A stretch of DNA of 64,000 nucleotides from Acorus gramineus (lineage: Eukaryota; Streptophyta; Magnoliopsida; Acorales; Acoraceae), in contig CM060857.1 of the NCBI GenBank assembly GCA_030737835.1, positions 11,283,496 to 11,347,495 of the forward strand. Direction: 5' to 3'. Positions 11,501-23,862 of this stretch are shown in pieces. How positions within the stretch are numbered: position 1 is the stretch's first letter; every line of letters begins with the position of its first letter. Below the pieces are notes generated by a model. The model searched no databases, was not told the DNA's origin, and saw only the letters and a list, made by a program, of their open reading frames with translations. The position numbers were made by a program, and so were the translations under genes.

Positions 11501-12871
11501 GTCGAACCAGCTATAACAGGGGGTGAGCGTGGGCAGGGGACGGCACATGTGGGGCGCGTTTTGCATGACGCGGTTGCGCTCCTCGAGCGCGTGCAAGACC
11601 AGCTTCAGCTGCCCGTAGTCCAGGTTGAACACCGCCTTCTCCAGGTACCGAACACCTGCCCATGATTTGCCAGAAAAGCATGTCAATTATTCGAAAAAAA
11701 CGTCTATATCAGTTCTGAATCTGTATTTTTTTAAAAAATCATTCGATATTCAAATATTCGAAAATGATACCAATGTTATTTGTTCCCAAAAAAAAATATT
11801 CGAATTTGACACACACACACACACAAGATACTGTTTAAAATTCAATTATATGATCTTTAAGCCCACTTTTGAGTGGCGGAATAGGTGGAGAATAGAAGAA
11901 TAAATCTAAAAGCTTGTTTGTTTGCAAGAAACAAAAATATAGCTATATCAAAATAGGTAAGCGTAAGCTTGTATTGTTATTTTTTATTCCTTTAGAATTG
12001 TGTTTTTCTAACCCATAACTCCATTGGTATAATGAGTTCAGTTATTAAATCATCTTATCGTTTGTCATTATCTCTTATAAATTATGACCCACATGTCTTG
12101 TTATTATATGCATCTTTTATAATTCTTCATTTTAATCTTATTCTATTTTTATTCAACTAGACAACAGAAACTTCGTTATTATGTTTTTCAACATAAATAA
12201 CTAAAAATACAATCAAACAAAAATTTATTTATTGTTTAATTTCATCAAAGTTATTCAGGACCCTTCATTGAAGAAAGATACTTCTATCAACTTGTCAAGA
12301 TGTAGTTCAGTAATAGGATTAAAGGAGTTGAGAAAACCAAGAGTCTCAATTTAGTTTCAATATTTGAACATACAAATTATCTGAAAAATATATATATACA
12401 AACTCCGAATTCAAGAATGAATCAAATTTGAATAATAATATGCAAATATTAAGGTATGTGAATAATGTGATCCATAATCAATTTCAAAGCTTAGAGATAC
12501 AATAGGGAAGAGGGAGAGCGAATGGTAGTACCTCCGTGGAGGAGCTTGGTGGAGCGGGAGGAGGAGCCGGAGGAGAAGTCGTCGCGCTCGACGAGGCCGA
12601 CGCGGAGCCCGCGCGTGGCCGCGTCCAGGGCGACGCCGGAACCCGTTGCGCCGCCGCCGATCACGAGAAGGTCAAGTGGGCGGTCGGGGGCGGTGGCGGA
12701 CAGGGCGGAGGTTTGTTCGGCGCGGCTCGGGGTGAGGCCGTTCTTCGACAGGATCGTCTCCTTCACGGATTCGAGTGGTGCCGCATTGTTGTTCTCTTCT
12801 CTGGTCAGGATCAGTTTCGCTGCGGCGGCGGCGGCGGCGGCTGCGGAGCCTAACAGGAATCGGCGTTGCAT
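8531..12871 (-). pseudogene. SDP6: FAD-dependent glycerol-3-phosphate dehydrogenase (SDP6-like), broken
   Basis: The intact enzyme oxidises glycerol-3-phosphate to DHAP on the mitochondrial inner membrane, passing electrons to ubiquinone. Exons (minus): 12532-12871, 11182-11655, 9998-10313, 9694-9854, 8897-9155 and 8531-8812. Exon 1 has an Ala-rich mitochondrial leader and the FAD loop [10 protein letters not shown] near residue 70. Later exons keep VRYLEKAVF, VVYYDGQMDDSRLNVG, SGLRPLALDP and GGKWTTYR. Lesions: (1) in-frame TAA at 11411-11413 (codon 195); (2) at 10180-10215 the GVHIVLP-type segment is missing, replaced by a short tandem duplication that shifts frame and makes a TGA; (3) the donor of exon 5 reads CAG|GA at 8895-8896 instead of GT. 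The rest is well conserved, so loss is recent. It keeps introns, so it is not a retrocopy. Confidence 0.9.
10318..10760. repeat. Intronic tandem duplication split by a SINE-like insert
   Basis: Inside the SDP6-like intron, 10318-10412 (CAGTACTCAAACA...GAATTATGC) is repeated in diverged form from 10503. The second copy is interrupted at about 10575-10737 by a SINE-like segment (B-box-like GGTCTTGGGTCCGAGTCTTG, A-rich end), then resumes as TTGATC...GAATTATGC. A relative of the insert lies at 40455-40680. Confidence 0.5.
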
Positions 12872-12953
12872 GGTGGAAGAGAGAGAGGAGGGTGTGAATT
12901 GATAGATGTTAAGTGTGGTGGGCGATTGATGGAATTGCTATAATTGGGAGAGC

Positions 12954-12997
12954 ATCTATATCTATATCTATATCTATATCTATATCTACTATCTATA
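12954..12997. repeat. (TATATC)n microsatellite
   Basis: Six-base TATATC-type units lie between the SDP6-like 5' UTR and the Helitron 5' end. Nothing else is visible in 12872-12953, which would be the 5' UTR and proximal promoter of the broken gene. Confidence 0.85.
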
Positions 12998-13180
12998 TCT
13001 ATACTACCTATAAAAGTACCAATCCATGAAAAACATTCATTGGACATATTTACCCTTATCAATTCATGAAAAACCATTCATATCCCAAATGATATTTCAT
13101 CATACATATTTACCCTTTCAAATTATTCGTATTTACATTCTTCACAATCAATTACATGATATTATAAATTTTTTAATAAA

Positions 13181-13446
13181 TTCAATTTCATTTTATATAA
13201 TTATATAATATATCTACATATATTATATTGTAATGTTTAGAAAATCCTTATATAAAATAGAAGTCCTATGTTTGTAATTATTAATAAAAAATATACAAAT
13301 ATGTAAGGGATAAATTCAATTTCATTTTATATAATTATATAATATATCTACATATATTATATTGTAACGTTTAGAAAATCCTTATATAAAATAGAAGTCC
13401 TATGTTTGTAATTATTAATAAAAAATATACAAATATGTAAGGGAGA
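13181..13446. repeat. 134-bp tandem duplication, AT-rich
   Basis: Two copies, from 13181 and 13315, are nearly identical apart from an occasional base (TGTAATG/TGTAACG). They lie just inside the Helitron 5' end. The surrounding DNA repeats a TTACCCTTTCAAATTATTC motif. Confidence 0.85.
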
Positions 13447-13544
13447 TAAAATTGAACCAAAAATTAATATATACCCTTTCAACTACATGTTGTTTACCCT
13501 TAACAATTCATGAAAATCTATTCCCATAAAAAATTATTTTTGAT

Positions 13545-14140
13545 CAGACATATTTACCCTTTCAAATTATTCTAATCTAAACATAAACTTTACGTAATAT
13601 ATGTTATATTACATGCACATTTTTATCCTTATATATTTTTGAGAGATTTAATAAATAATGACAATCTATCAAATTATAAATTGAATCGTAAAGTTTATGT
13701 TTAAATCAATGTATTTAAATTATTACAAAATCATAATATATATTATATTACATGCACATGTTACCACATTAATCTATATATATTAAATTTCATTAATAAA
13801 ATTATATAAAAATTATTAACTTTTTATATACAATAGTATATAAATTTTTCCATTTTGTCTGTAATTTTTTATCAGACATTTTTACCCTTTCAAATTATTC
13901 CAATCTAAATTATAGAAAAAACGTAATATATGTTATATTACATGCACATTTTTATTCTTATATATATATTTGTGAGAGATTTAATAAATAATGACAATCT
14001 ATCAAATTATAAATTGTATCGTGAAGTTTATGTTTAAATCAATGTATCTAAATTATTACAAAATCCTAATATATATAATATTACATGCACATGTTACCAT
14101 ATTAACCTATATATATTAAATTTTATTAATTAAATTATAT
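13545..14140. repeat. ~328-bp diverged tandem repeat, AT-rich
   Basis: The block from CAGACATATTTACCC (13545) recurs from 13873. Shared internal blocks include GTAATATATGTTATATTACA, ATGACAATCTATCAAATTAT and TTACATGCACATGTTACCA. No coding sign. Confidence 0.8.
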
Positions 14141-14158
14141 ATATAAAGTTACATGTAT

Positions 14159-14389
14159 CTTATGATCCACCTGTTACACACACACACACACACGCACACA
14201 CACAACATGTATCTATGATCCACCTGTTACACACACACACACACACACATATAAAGTTACATGTATGCCCCTTTGTTTTTTTTCTCTCCGTCAAGAATGA
14301 TCGACGAAGATGCTGTTACAACCCCTTTTTTTTTTTCTCTCCGTCAAGAATGATCGACGAAGACGCTGTTACAAAGGAAGAACAGTTGT
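14159..14389. repeat. (AC)n tracts and short local duplications
   Basis: ATGATCCACCTGTTACACAC with its AC run occurs twice (about 14161 and 14214). CTCTCCGTCAAGAATGATCG also occurs twice, about 53 bp apart (14284 and 14337). Confidence 0.8.
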
Positions 14390-14869
14390 CAATACAAAAC
14401 CAGGGCATCCCCTTTAAAACCCCTCATCTTCTCCGGCATGTCAATCGACACCCTTCCAAAAACGGACGCATTCATTCGCACGGCATTGAGGAGCTCCAGC
14501 GGCAACACACGATCATCCCCATCCCTATTTATGTGGATCCATTGTCGATCTCTCCTTTCTGTAAAAAAAAAAAAACTGCCATTACGAAGGTTCGGTCAGT
14601 ATATATCATGCACACTTTGATTCACAAATGTTAATTTTTTTCATTTAATCCCCCTTTTTTGGTTTAATTTTGGTTGTTCTTCAATTTTTTTTAATGGTCT
14701 TCTCATCGTTATGTATGAGGAAAATAATTATGCACACTTTGATTCACACGATTAGCATGTTCTGAATTTTTTTTACCCTTCTGAATCAATGTTTGCAATT
14801 TTTCTTCTTATTCTTGCATCTTGTCTTTCATTCTTAGTTGTAACACAAAAGTGAAAATAAGAAATCTAA

Positions 14870-15045
14870 TACAAAATATATTGTTTTGCTCTTAACAGAT
14901 TCTTCTTCGTTTCTCTATTGTGGTTGGACGTAGGACAGGTGTGCATATTGTGGTGAGTGCCTTGATTAAAATAATGTTTGCTTACGTCATTTTTTCATAT
15001 TGCAACTATGAGTTGTTTGAATATTCATTTTTTTGTTGGATGAAG
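14870..15045 (+). repeat. Diverged copy of repeat R with 54-nt exon-like block
   Basis: The acceptor cttaacag, a block of exactly 54 nt (14899-14952) and the donor GTGAGT line up with 44-97 and 23432-23485. The flanking intron-like DNA (GTTTGCTTAC, CATATTGC.ACTATGAG) also aligns. It is clearly older than the other two copies. 15046-15911 shows no recognised gene. Confidence 0.6.
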
Positions 15046-15911
15046 ATTTTAGAATTTTTTTTAATTTTTTTTGCAATGTGATTTTCATGAATTTCAGCTC
15101 AGGCAAGTGAGAAGATTGGTCTTTTGCTTTTGCTTGTAATTAAAATTTACAATTACTTTTGCTTTTGCTTTTAGAAGTTGTTTGCTTTTGCTTTTGCAAG
15201 TATGCCTTCTCTAGCTAAACAATTACATATTAGAGTTGAAGAAAAAAAATGGTTTCAATGAATTTTTACTTCTTTACTGTGTGTGACTTGTTATGGTTGC
15301 TAAATGAATCATATTGGACTTGTTATGGCTGCTAAATGAAGAGGACATGAGCAAAAGAGGTGTACCACAGTCTCTTTCTCTTGCAAGCATGAGGTGCATG
15401 AATTGGGTTCACCTTCAATCCATCCAGCTCCGTAGGCCTTGGTCATTAGCTTTTCTCTATACATCAACTACATATGCACTTCACCTTTAAAATGCTTTAA
15501 TTATCCAGATCTGTTTCTATTTTCTCATGATCTCAATATGTGGTGCTCTATCTTATTTCTCAGCCATTCATAGATTTGCTTGATAACAAAAGATGCAAGT
15601 TTCCCAATTCTGGTCCCAACTTAGCCTAGATTTCATTCCTCAATCTGCAATCAATGAGCAAATATTCAGTATTTTCCTCTTCACACCCATGCAATTTACT
15701 AATGAGAGATCCTCCAGATGCTGAAGCAACCTGGTTCACTTTAGTACACATTTTGTTAAGACAGAGGGTCGCTTGTGCATTTAGGGGATATCTGGTCCTC
15801 CAAGAATCCGTCAACAGCCTAACATCTACCCCTCCAGTCAGATCAACAACCCCTGTGACCCCTCAACAAAATTTTTGTAGAAAAGAGTTAAATGAGAACC
15901 CCAGTTTTCAT

Positions 15912-16575
15912 CTTTTCCACCTCACGTCATCCTTCTCATGCAAAAGTAGGCTTAGAGGAATTCCTACCTCCATCATCTCTGTTTCAATTAGGTCTCTCCC
16001 TTGCCTTGGACACCACGCAATGCAACAGCCTCCTCCACCCGTAAATATTTCTGTTTACCTTTTCCAACCACAAACAAACACTCTAGACAGTAAACTACAG
16101 CGCATATCAAACTGCGCATATCATTCTCCATTTTTAGTGCCACTGGACCATCTTGTCAAGATGGCTCAATATATCCGATTAGTTCATAGGTTTCAAGGTT
16201 CATTTGGTTTAAATTTAGAATCCAAAATAGTTTGCACAGAAAATCTAACTTAGTTACGCATACCAAGTGGAATCTGTATATTACGTCCAATTAATGAGTT
16301 GTTTAAATAACTGCAACATTAGTCTACCTCAATCTCAATTGTAGATATCTAACAAAAATGTACTGTACCATCATAAGATATTTTCTGACTATCACAGTGT
16401 ATGCTAGATCTTTTAGAAATGAATTGACAGCATGATGCATTTTAGAGACAAAACAAAAAACAAAAAAAAAATGATGACAACCATTAGATAGCATCCAGCA
16501 GAATTCCTATGAGTTTCCCAAAAAAACATCCAGCAAAGAACAACACTAGATTGACTACTTTCAACAGATTAACTT
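15912..16575. repeat. Repeat P, copy 1
   Basis: Matches 22734-23396 over its full length; from 16041 onward it also matches the start of the third copy at 30406. The end is shared precisely: after ACAGATTAACTT this copy runs on into the ORC2 exon, while the second runs into repeat R. Open frames across P are shared only because the copies are young. Confidence 0.9.
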
Positions 16576-16617
16576 TGAAAGTTTCATCACTTAGCAATCG
16601 CCAAAAATGTACCTTAC

Positions 16618-16750
16618 CTGTTTTAAATTGATAGATTGGAGATAGCCATTAATGGCAATCACACCAAAATCAGACAATGTCGAGGAAGCAAAACCTTCTA
16701 GCAAAACTTTGTTGGAGCCAAACCCATACATTAGCACACCAAATCCAACC
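16618..16750 (-). pseudogene. ORC2: Captured ORC2 exon, copy A
   Basis: One 133-nt exon of origin recognition complex subunit 2, antisense to the RPA gene, with intact borders (acceptor tcttgcag, donor CAG|GTAAGG). It encodes GFGVLMYGFGSNKVLLEGFA followed by SSTLSDFGVIAINGYLQSIN and LKQ. This matches the conserved ORC2 segment with LLMYGFGSK and VINGYLPSINLKQ. No other ORC2 exon was found nearby, so this is a typical Helitron gene-fragment capture. The intact splice borders mean it could be spliced into an antisense transcript. Confidence 0.8.
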
Positions 16751-17415
16751 CTGCAAGAATGTGTGATATTTAGAGTGAAAGCCAACCTTCTCCTCACCAA
16801 AAAAAAAAGAAGAAAAAAGAATGTGAATGATATAATATCCAGAAATTCTACAAGTAGGTCATATGAGATAGCAGTATTTTCAAGAAGAAAAATGCGCCAG
16901 AGGAGAAAAAAAAAAAAGGTGCTGTTGAGGAATGTGGTTATGAATTTCTTTATTATTTGATATTTTGTATATTAGGATTTATCTGGACCTATGTTAAGTA
17001 AAATCATACATGAGCAGACCAAATCCAAACCTGCAAGAATATATGATATTTAGAGTGAAAGCCAACCTTCTCCTCACAAAAAAAAAGAAAAAAAGAATGT
17101 GAATGATATACATCACCAGTTGCTTTATTTTCTTCCGGAGTTGAATATTTGCAAGTTCAAAACAGACATCCCATGCTAACTTTCTTGATCACTAAGACAA
17201 TAAAAAAAATTTAATCAAAATCTCCCCAATGCAGATCTTTCACTAATACGTAGGGGGGTTGTTCCAACTCCAATGAAACAGTATCTAATCTACTGTTCAT
17301 CTTGATCTTTCCTATAATTCATGGCTATGAATTAATTCTGATACAATGGAGGTTTTGTTAAGCACCGAGTCCTTCAATTTTTTTTCCTTGAATGAGCTTT
17401 TAGTTGTTATACTAA

Positions 17416-17550
<135 letters not shown>

Positions 17551-17854
17551 TAGCTTTTGACAATTGTGAAGCCTAAAAGTTCTTATCCTTCTACGGATCG
17601 GGCATGCAACACCATTATCTTTCCCTTTGTTCCAAAAGGCGAGCGAAAGCGGCGAAGTCCAAGCCATAATACAATTTGAACTACTTTTTAAACTACTTTT
17701 TAAAAGAGTTGATTGTTTTGTTGCCTTGTAGTTGTTGTTTTTCCATCTACATTTTTTGGGTTGTGTAACATTTATTACCTCATTTTTATGGTCATCTACA
17801 GTTGATATGAACAGTGATTTTTTTAAAAAAATTATTAGACAAGAGGGTGAAAAA

Positions 17855-20053
17855 ATGACGTATGCTCGTGAAGATTTGGCTGGTCATCCTACACCGTTAA
17901 ATGCTCTGAAATTTTATGACAAGATATGGAATATTAAGGTCCGAGTTATAAGACGAGGATCCATAGAAACATACAACAACCAAAAAGGGTCTGGGGAGAT
18001 ATGGAAAGTGATCGTAATAGATGATGAGGTTAGTAATGTGTACATGGTTTTATGTTTTCATTACAATTTCATTTTTTAAAGTTTTTTCAACTAACATGTA
18101 CAGGGGACTAGAATGCAAGCAATAATGTTCAAAGAGGCGATCTCAAAATTCAATGCATTGCTATTAAAAGATAAGACGTACTATATTTCTAACGGAATGG
18201 TCAAACCAGTTCACCCAAATTATGCCTATGTTAACAAAATGGAGCTATCACTCACAATTCATACACACATTGAGGAATTAGAAAGCGATTTGATTTTTCA
18301 AAAATCCATATATGATTTCACACCACTGAAGAACATTATTCAGAGTCGAAAAGTGGACGAGCAATTTGGTATGTATACTAAAACTTTTAAAATACAACAA
18401 ATAGTTTATTTAATATTCAAACATGAAGACTATTAATAATTGCTGTGTATTTCATGCAGACACTATAGCTTTTGTGTTAAATGTGAGGACTACATATAGA
18501 ATGGGGAAAGATAAGGAACGTCCACCAACAAGAGTTCGAGAAATTATCATTAAAGATATAGAGTAGAATCCTATGAAACTTCATGTTATTATCATGTAAC
18601 ATATATATACAACAAGTAAATAATGTTTTTCTTTCATTTGTACCAACAGGTCAGAATCAATTAAACTCAGATTGTGGGGTGACCTCGCTGACAATGAAGG
18701 AGAAGAATTAGAGGAATTGATCGCAGACAATCCTATAATTGCAATTTCAAGAGCAAAGGCTACCATGTCCGATGGTAATACACTCTACTTGGCCTTATAC
18801 TTAACTATGCCTAATGACAGACATACCTACTCATTAAGTTTATAAATTAGCTTAGAAGATAAATGAATATAAGCTTCATAACGGAGTTTGTTCTTTATAT
18901 TAACACATATTTCATTACAATTGTACTGGATCATATCAGCGATTTGATACCGGTTCATGTTCTTTTTTAAAATTATATTTGTTATTTTGTATAACAAAGT
19001 ATAATTTTCATCCAGGTGAATTTTGTATCAACTCAGGAATACCTACAACAATTGAAATCAACCCATCAATTCAACAAGCTAATGAGCTCAGACAACGGTA
19101 TCATATGGATTTTATTACATAATTTTATTGGTTTTCTGATATTTATTGGTTTTCAAAGATTTCTTAAGTTATATTATGCAATCAAATTATTAACATTATA
19201 ATAAACAGTTTCATATCTTTGAAGAAAAGTGGGGACCACAAATTTTTCCTCTTGCCCACAAAGACGGTGAGAGATACCACTGAAATGACAATCGATCAAA
19301 TTATCCGTGAAGGCACATCTCAAGTCAAGGTATATATGAATTATAAAACATATACACACACATATATATAACAGGTGTATTGTACAAATGAAATAATTAT
19401 TATGAATAATTAACTTTTCAAAGTTAATTGAAATTGCAGACTACTTTCTGCTCATTCCAAGCAAACATCATGAGCATTGAAAACAAAAGGGAACCATATT
19501 ACAATGCATGCAAGAAATGTTATAGTAAGGTTGACATGAAAGAAGGCGTAGTGGAATGCTATAAATGTAAAAAAATTGATGTCGAATGCAATCAAAGGTA
19601 CGTATTATAGAATAAATAGTTATACTACTCATATGACAACTTATTACTTCTGTTGATTTCAGGTACATCTTAAAGCTTATCGTAACTGATGGTGAACAAA
19701 GTATTAAGATTACCATATTTGATGATTCAGAGATGTTAATTGGTTGTCCAGTCTCAGAATATATGAGCATGAATGGGGAGGTACGGTGAGCAATTAATTA
19801 CAAATTTTTAAATAGTTCAATCACTAAATACATTCTTATGTTATTACAGAAAGACATGCAATCCAAATTTAATAGGAATTTGATCTCGTGCGTCGGGAAG
19901 AAATATGAGTTCTACACAAAAGCCAATAAAATAAGTGAGGATGACAGAGCTATGGGACGTTGGATTGCTCAATATATAGAGCGTATCGATGACGTAGAAG
20001 ATGAAGACATCAACAAGGACGATGGATGCCAAAACAAAAGAAGAAAATTATAA
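17855..20053 (+). CDS. RPA1-like single-strand DNA-binding protein of the Helitron, copy A, 449 aa
   Basis: Resembles the large (70-kDa) subunit of replication protein A, a family carried by plant Helitrons and thought to bind the displaced DNA strand. Nine exons: 17855-18028, 18104-18368, 18460-18562, 18650-18774, 19016-19097, 19209-19329, 19440-19597, 19663-19780 and 19850-20053 (1350 nt, frame closed by TAA, all GT-AG). The first OB fold spans about residues 15-140 (WKVIVIDDEGTRMQAIMFKE). The second includes IKLRLWGD (186-192). A C-terminal OB fold carries a zinc ribbon with C314, C317, C330 and C333. The tail is acidic then basic (CQNKRRKL). It lacks the RPA1 N-terminal protein-interaction domain. 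No lesion is visible. The start is the first Met before the OB fold; an in-frame Met also lies upstream at 17807. Confidence 0.85.
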
Positions 20054-21444
20054 TATCAAAATATCATCGCTCTTACTCATGTTTTTATGTTTACTTGTTT
20101 CACTTAATAAGGAAGACTTTTCAGAGTTTATGTTTTAATGAGTGTTGTATGTTTATGAACATTTGTCATTTCGATTGTTTAACGTATAGCTGATGTTATA
20201 CATTTGAGGATGTCAAATGTTTGGAAAAAAAATTATAATCCATGGTGCCTATTCATGTACTATTTAATATTATAAATTAATAAAATAAAAAATATAATAT
20301 GCTTATTTTGATTGTTCTTCTTCTTTCAATTTTCATTATGGGCTAATCATTATTATATATCAGCTAAAAAAAATTAATTAATATTATATTCATCACCTAT
20401 ATATTTTATTATTATTATTATTATTATTATGTTATACTGTTCATTTATTTATGGGTTCCAATAATTAGGTTTTACTTCTTCATTATAAGAATTATTTTTT
20501 TCGTCGCTGCTGCTCAAGTGAAAGAAGACACATAATATTAATACATCTTATTAACCAGGATTAACATGTTCATTATTTAGCCCAAACATTCTACATTGAC
20601 AATTTCTTTAATATTGAAAAGTTGTATCGTGTTATTAAGTTCTCCATTACATTCAGATGTGGCCAAAGAAGCGTGTTCTATGTGTCTGTGTATTCTTCAA
20701 ATTATTATTATATGTGTAAAATTATGAAATCTATTTACAAATATTTTTATTATAGGTATTATATATATAATATTATTCAGAATTAATATATAATCTATTG
20801 AAGTGCTTTGATTCACAGACCATTGAAGTGCTTCATCGGCCATACATGAGGTGAAAATTAAATTTTTGAATCTCTTTTTGTCTTTTTATGTATCTCAACT
20901 GTTCCTAATATCAATCCTCATCTCTAAAAAAATACGTAATTGGGAATCTAACATCTGTAATCCTCTCCTCTCCTCTATCAACACTTCGAAAATATAGAAT
21001 TTTTAACTTTTACTTTATTGTCATTGTTACTAATTTATTTAAAGTTTAAAATATTTGTGTAAATATCTAAAATAATTAAATCATTCAACATTTTCAGACT
21101 ATGGAACCTCGTTAATGTCAAATTTAAAATGTATGTATTGCTTATTAGATTTATGTTTTGACATATTTTTTGGTGAATTATCAATATGAAATATCACGTA
21201 TTGTTTTAAAATATAATAATTATTTTTTAAATTATTCAATAATATGTTTTATATGAATGTTTTTATTTTATTTTATACACATTTTAAATCTATGCTATTG
21301 AAAAAAAAAATGATAAAACTTTGAAAAATATTTATATAAATCACATTAGGCCCCCATTTAAAAAAAAATGGCTCCGCCACTGCTATAACTGTCACAAAAC
21401 TCTTATACATGATAGAAGCTCTATGCATTTCATTATTAATAAAA
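20054..21444. other. RPA 3' flank; no gene
   Basis: AT-rich. The part to 21157 is shared with the second Q copy, including an (ATT)n tract at 20409-20430 that is longer in copy B. 21158-21444 is unique to this side, with no coding sign. Confidence 0.7.
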
Positions 21445-21725
21445 GGGAAAATCCATAAAACCACCTGTAATTTTGTAAATATTCATATAACCCCTTGTAA
21501 ACACACCATAAATGTGAATAACCCCCTGCTATTAAATTTTTTTCACATAGTGCAAATATTCAATCCATATCTCATTTTCTAAACAAAGTTTAACAAATAT
21601 GTATTCTTTTAATTTAACCCTAAAAAAATAACAAAGATTAACATAGGTAATATGAATGTATTGAGCTTACAGGGGGTTAATATAAATATCCGGAAGATTA
21701 CAAGGGGGTTATATGGATTTTACCC
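21445..21725. mobile_element. MULE-type MITE with perfect 9-bp target duplication
   Basis: A 281-bp element. The left end GGGAAAATCCATAAAACCAC pairs with the reverse complement of the right end, GGGTAAAATCCATATAACCC, and the imperfect inverted repeat extends about 55 bp. It is flanked on both sides by TTAATAAAA (21436-21444 and 21726-21734). The 9-bp duplication points to the Mutator superfamily. It has no coding capacity and lies between Q copy A and the second P copy. Confidence 0.85.
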
Positions 21726-21914
21726 TTAATAAAAATAAATAAATTGATCCTCTTCTTCATCTCTTCAACTCTCCGTCGATTTGTTACCCACATCGGCCAC
21801 GAGACACTCTTCCGCTAATTAAAACCGTCCTCTCCAGATAGGAAACAAAAATCCAAACCACCGGTCTCCTCCACAACCCTAGGTCCGATCGGTCTCGTCA
21901 ATCGAGTTCGACAG

Positions 21915-21984
21915 ATGCACGGGGACATGCACAGCCCTGGCTTTCACGGCCTCCTCTGCAACCCCGGAGCAGGGGATGCCGCAG
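21915..21984 (+). other. Possible captured first exon
   Basis: A GC-rich island in AT-rich DNA. A CT-rich leader (21740-21914) precedes ATG at 21915, and 70 nt of open frame (MHGDMHSPGFHGLLCNPGAG) end in a good donor (GCAG|GTAATT). It looks like a 5' UTR plus first exon of a host gene carried in the Helitron. I do not recognise the protein and find no second exon. The remainder of 21726-22733 is AT-rich without other genes; 22500-22630 is a diverged relative of 20540-20650. Confidence 0.4.
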
Positions 21985-22733
21985 GTAATTCATATGAAGA
22001 TTTATCTGTTTTAAATTTGTTTGGGTTATCTGTAAGTTGATTTGATGGGGTTTGTTGTGCGTGTCTAATAAGAGGTTTAAGGTTTTTCATGTAAATTAAT
22101 TTTTTCCATTGAGCCTGTGTGAGATCTTGCCTCTGCATATATGCGTGTCTTCTGTTTTGAATTACCAGTAATCTACACATTTGGTAATGATCCCTAAAAA
22201 AATGTTCGGCAACACCGGGTAGGCTTACAATGTCTGAATTTAAGAGTAGTATACTGAGTGTATAGTTCCTTGCAGTCATTCGATTTAGGTAGAGTTAAAA
22301 TGGCTTCTTTTTCTCGGTTCTTGTATTTCTAAAAAATATCTTCTTTAGATAACACATTTTTTTTTTCAGGAGTGACATAAGATTATTCACCTTTCTGAAT
22401 AGGTAATTTTTTTTTGTAGGTTATTATGTTATTCTCATTGGGAAACATCAAAGATAGTTTTTGGTTGTTTAGTTAACTTTTAAACCAATTTTAAAAATGA
22501 TATTAATACATCATATTAATAACATTAACACATGTTCTTAACCAGGATTAACATCTTCATTATTAAGCCCAAACCTTATACCCTGAGGATTTCTTCACGA
22601 ATCGAATGTTGTACTGTGTTGTTAAGTTTATGTTTACATTTGTATGAAGGCAAAGCCTTCCTTTCTATCTTGTTACTCAAAAAATGGAAAGAAGAAATCT
22701 GATATAATTTGCATATTTTTGCATCATGCCTTC

Positions 22734-23396
22734 CTTTTCCACCTCACGTCATCCTTCTCATGCAAAAGTAGGCTTAGAGGAATTCCTACCTCCATCATCT
22801 CTGTTTCAATTAGGTCTCTCCCTTGCCTTGGACACCACGCAATGCAACAGCCTCCTCCACCCATAAATATTTCTGTTTACCTTTTCCAACCACAAACAAA
22901 CACTCTAGACAGTAAACTACAGCGCATATCAAACTGCGCATATCATTCTCCATTTTTAGTGCCACTGGACCATCTTGTCAAGATGGCTCAATATATCCAA
23001 TCAGTTCATAGGTTTCAAGGTTCATTTGGTTTAAATTTAGAATCCAAAATAGTTTGCACAGAAAATCTAACTTAGTTACGCATACCAAGTGGAATCTGTA
23101 TATTACGTCCAATTAATGAGTTGTTTAAATAACTGCAACATTAGTCTACCTCAATCTCAATTGTAGATATCTAACAAAAATGTACTTACCATCATAAGAT
23201 ATTTTCTGACTATCACAGTGTATGCTAGATCTTTTAGAAATGAATTGACAGCATGATGCATTTTAGAGACAAAACAAAAAACAAAAAAAAATTGATGACA
23301 ACCATTAGATAGCATCCAGCAGAATTCCTATGAGTTTCCCAAAAAAACATCCAGCAAAGAACAACACTAGATTGACTACTTTCAACAGATTAACTT
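22734..23396. repeat. Repeat P, copy 2
   Basis: Matches 15912-16575 with few changes, then joins repeat R without the ORC2 exon. The P/R junction lies within ACAGATTAACTT. Confidence 0.9.
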
Positions 23397-23862
23397 AGAA
23401 TGTACTTTAAATATTGTTTTTTTCTTAACAGATTCTTCTTTGTCTCGCTAATCTGGTTGGAAGTACCATAGGAACACATGAGGTGGTAAGTACCAAAATT
23501 AAATGAATGTTTGCTTACATCCTTAATTCATATTGCGACTATGAGGTATTTGAACTCTTATTTTTTTCCTTCATAGAATATTTCTTTCTTACCTTTTCTG
23601 CTTATATACTAAATTTCCATTGCTCAAAAACAATTCACAAGTGTACGAATGTTTATGTCAAATTGTTATTACTCTTAGGAGCCAATTGGATACAGTTTTC
23701 TAAAGAAGTTCTTGTTGATTATGAATTATAACATTTTGTAGGAAATAATCTTCTAACAATAATTACACAAAAGGAGAGTAATTGAATAATAGATTGATTA
23801 TATGAAGCGTTTCAAAACCCATATGGGCTTATGATCAGATAATTTAAGGATTAAATTTTAAA
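23389..23862 (+). repeat. Repeat R, copy 2
   Basis: Essentially identical to 1-474, including the 54-nt exon-like block at 23432-23485. Matching ends where this copy reads TTTTAAAAACATTTT and the other TTTTAAACATTTT. Confidence 0.85.

Noticed and set aside
12522..12902. 126-codon plus-strand frame at the SDP6-like first exon
   Set aside because: Lies opposite the GC-rich exon encoding the FAD motif; Arg/Ala-rich shadow.
15654..16253. 199-codon open frame partly repeated at 22644-23075
   Set aside because: Shared only because repeat P is recently duplicated; no domain, no splice or start context, and not preserved in a way that shows selection.
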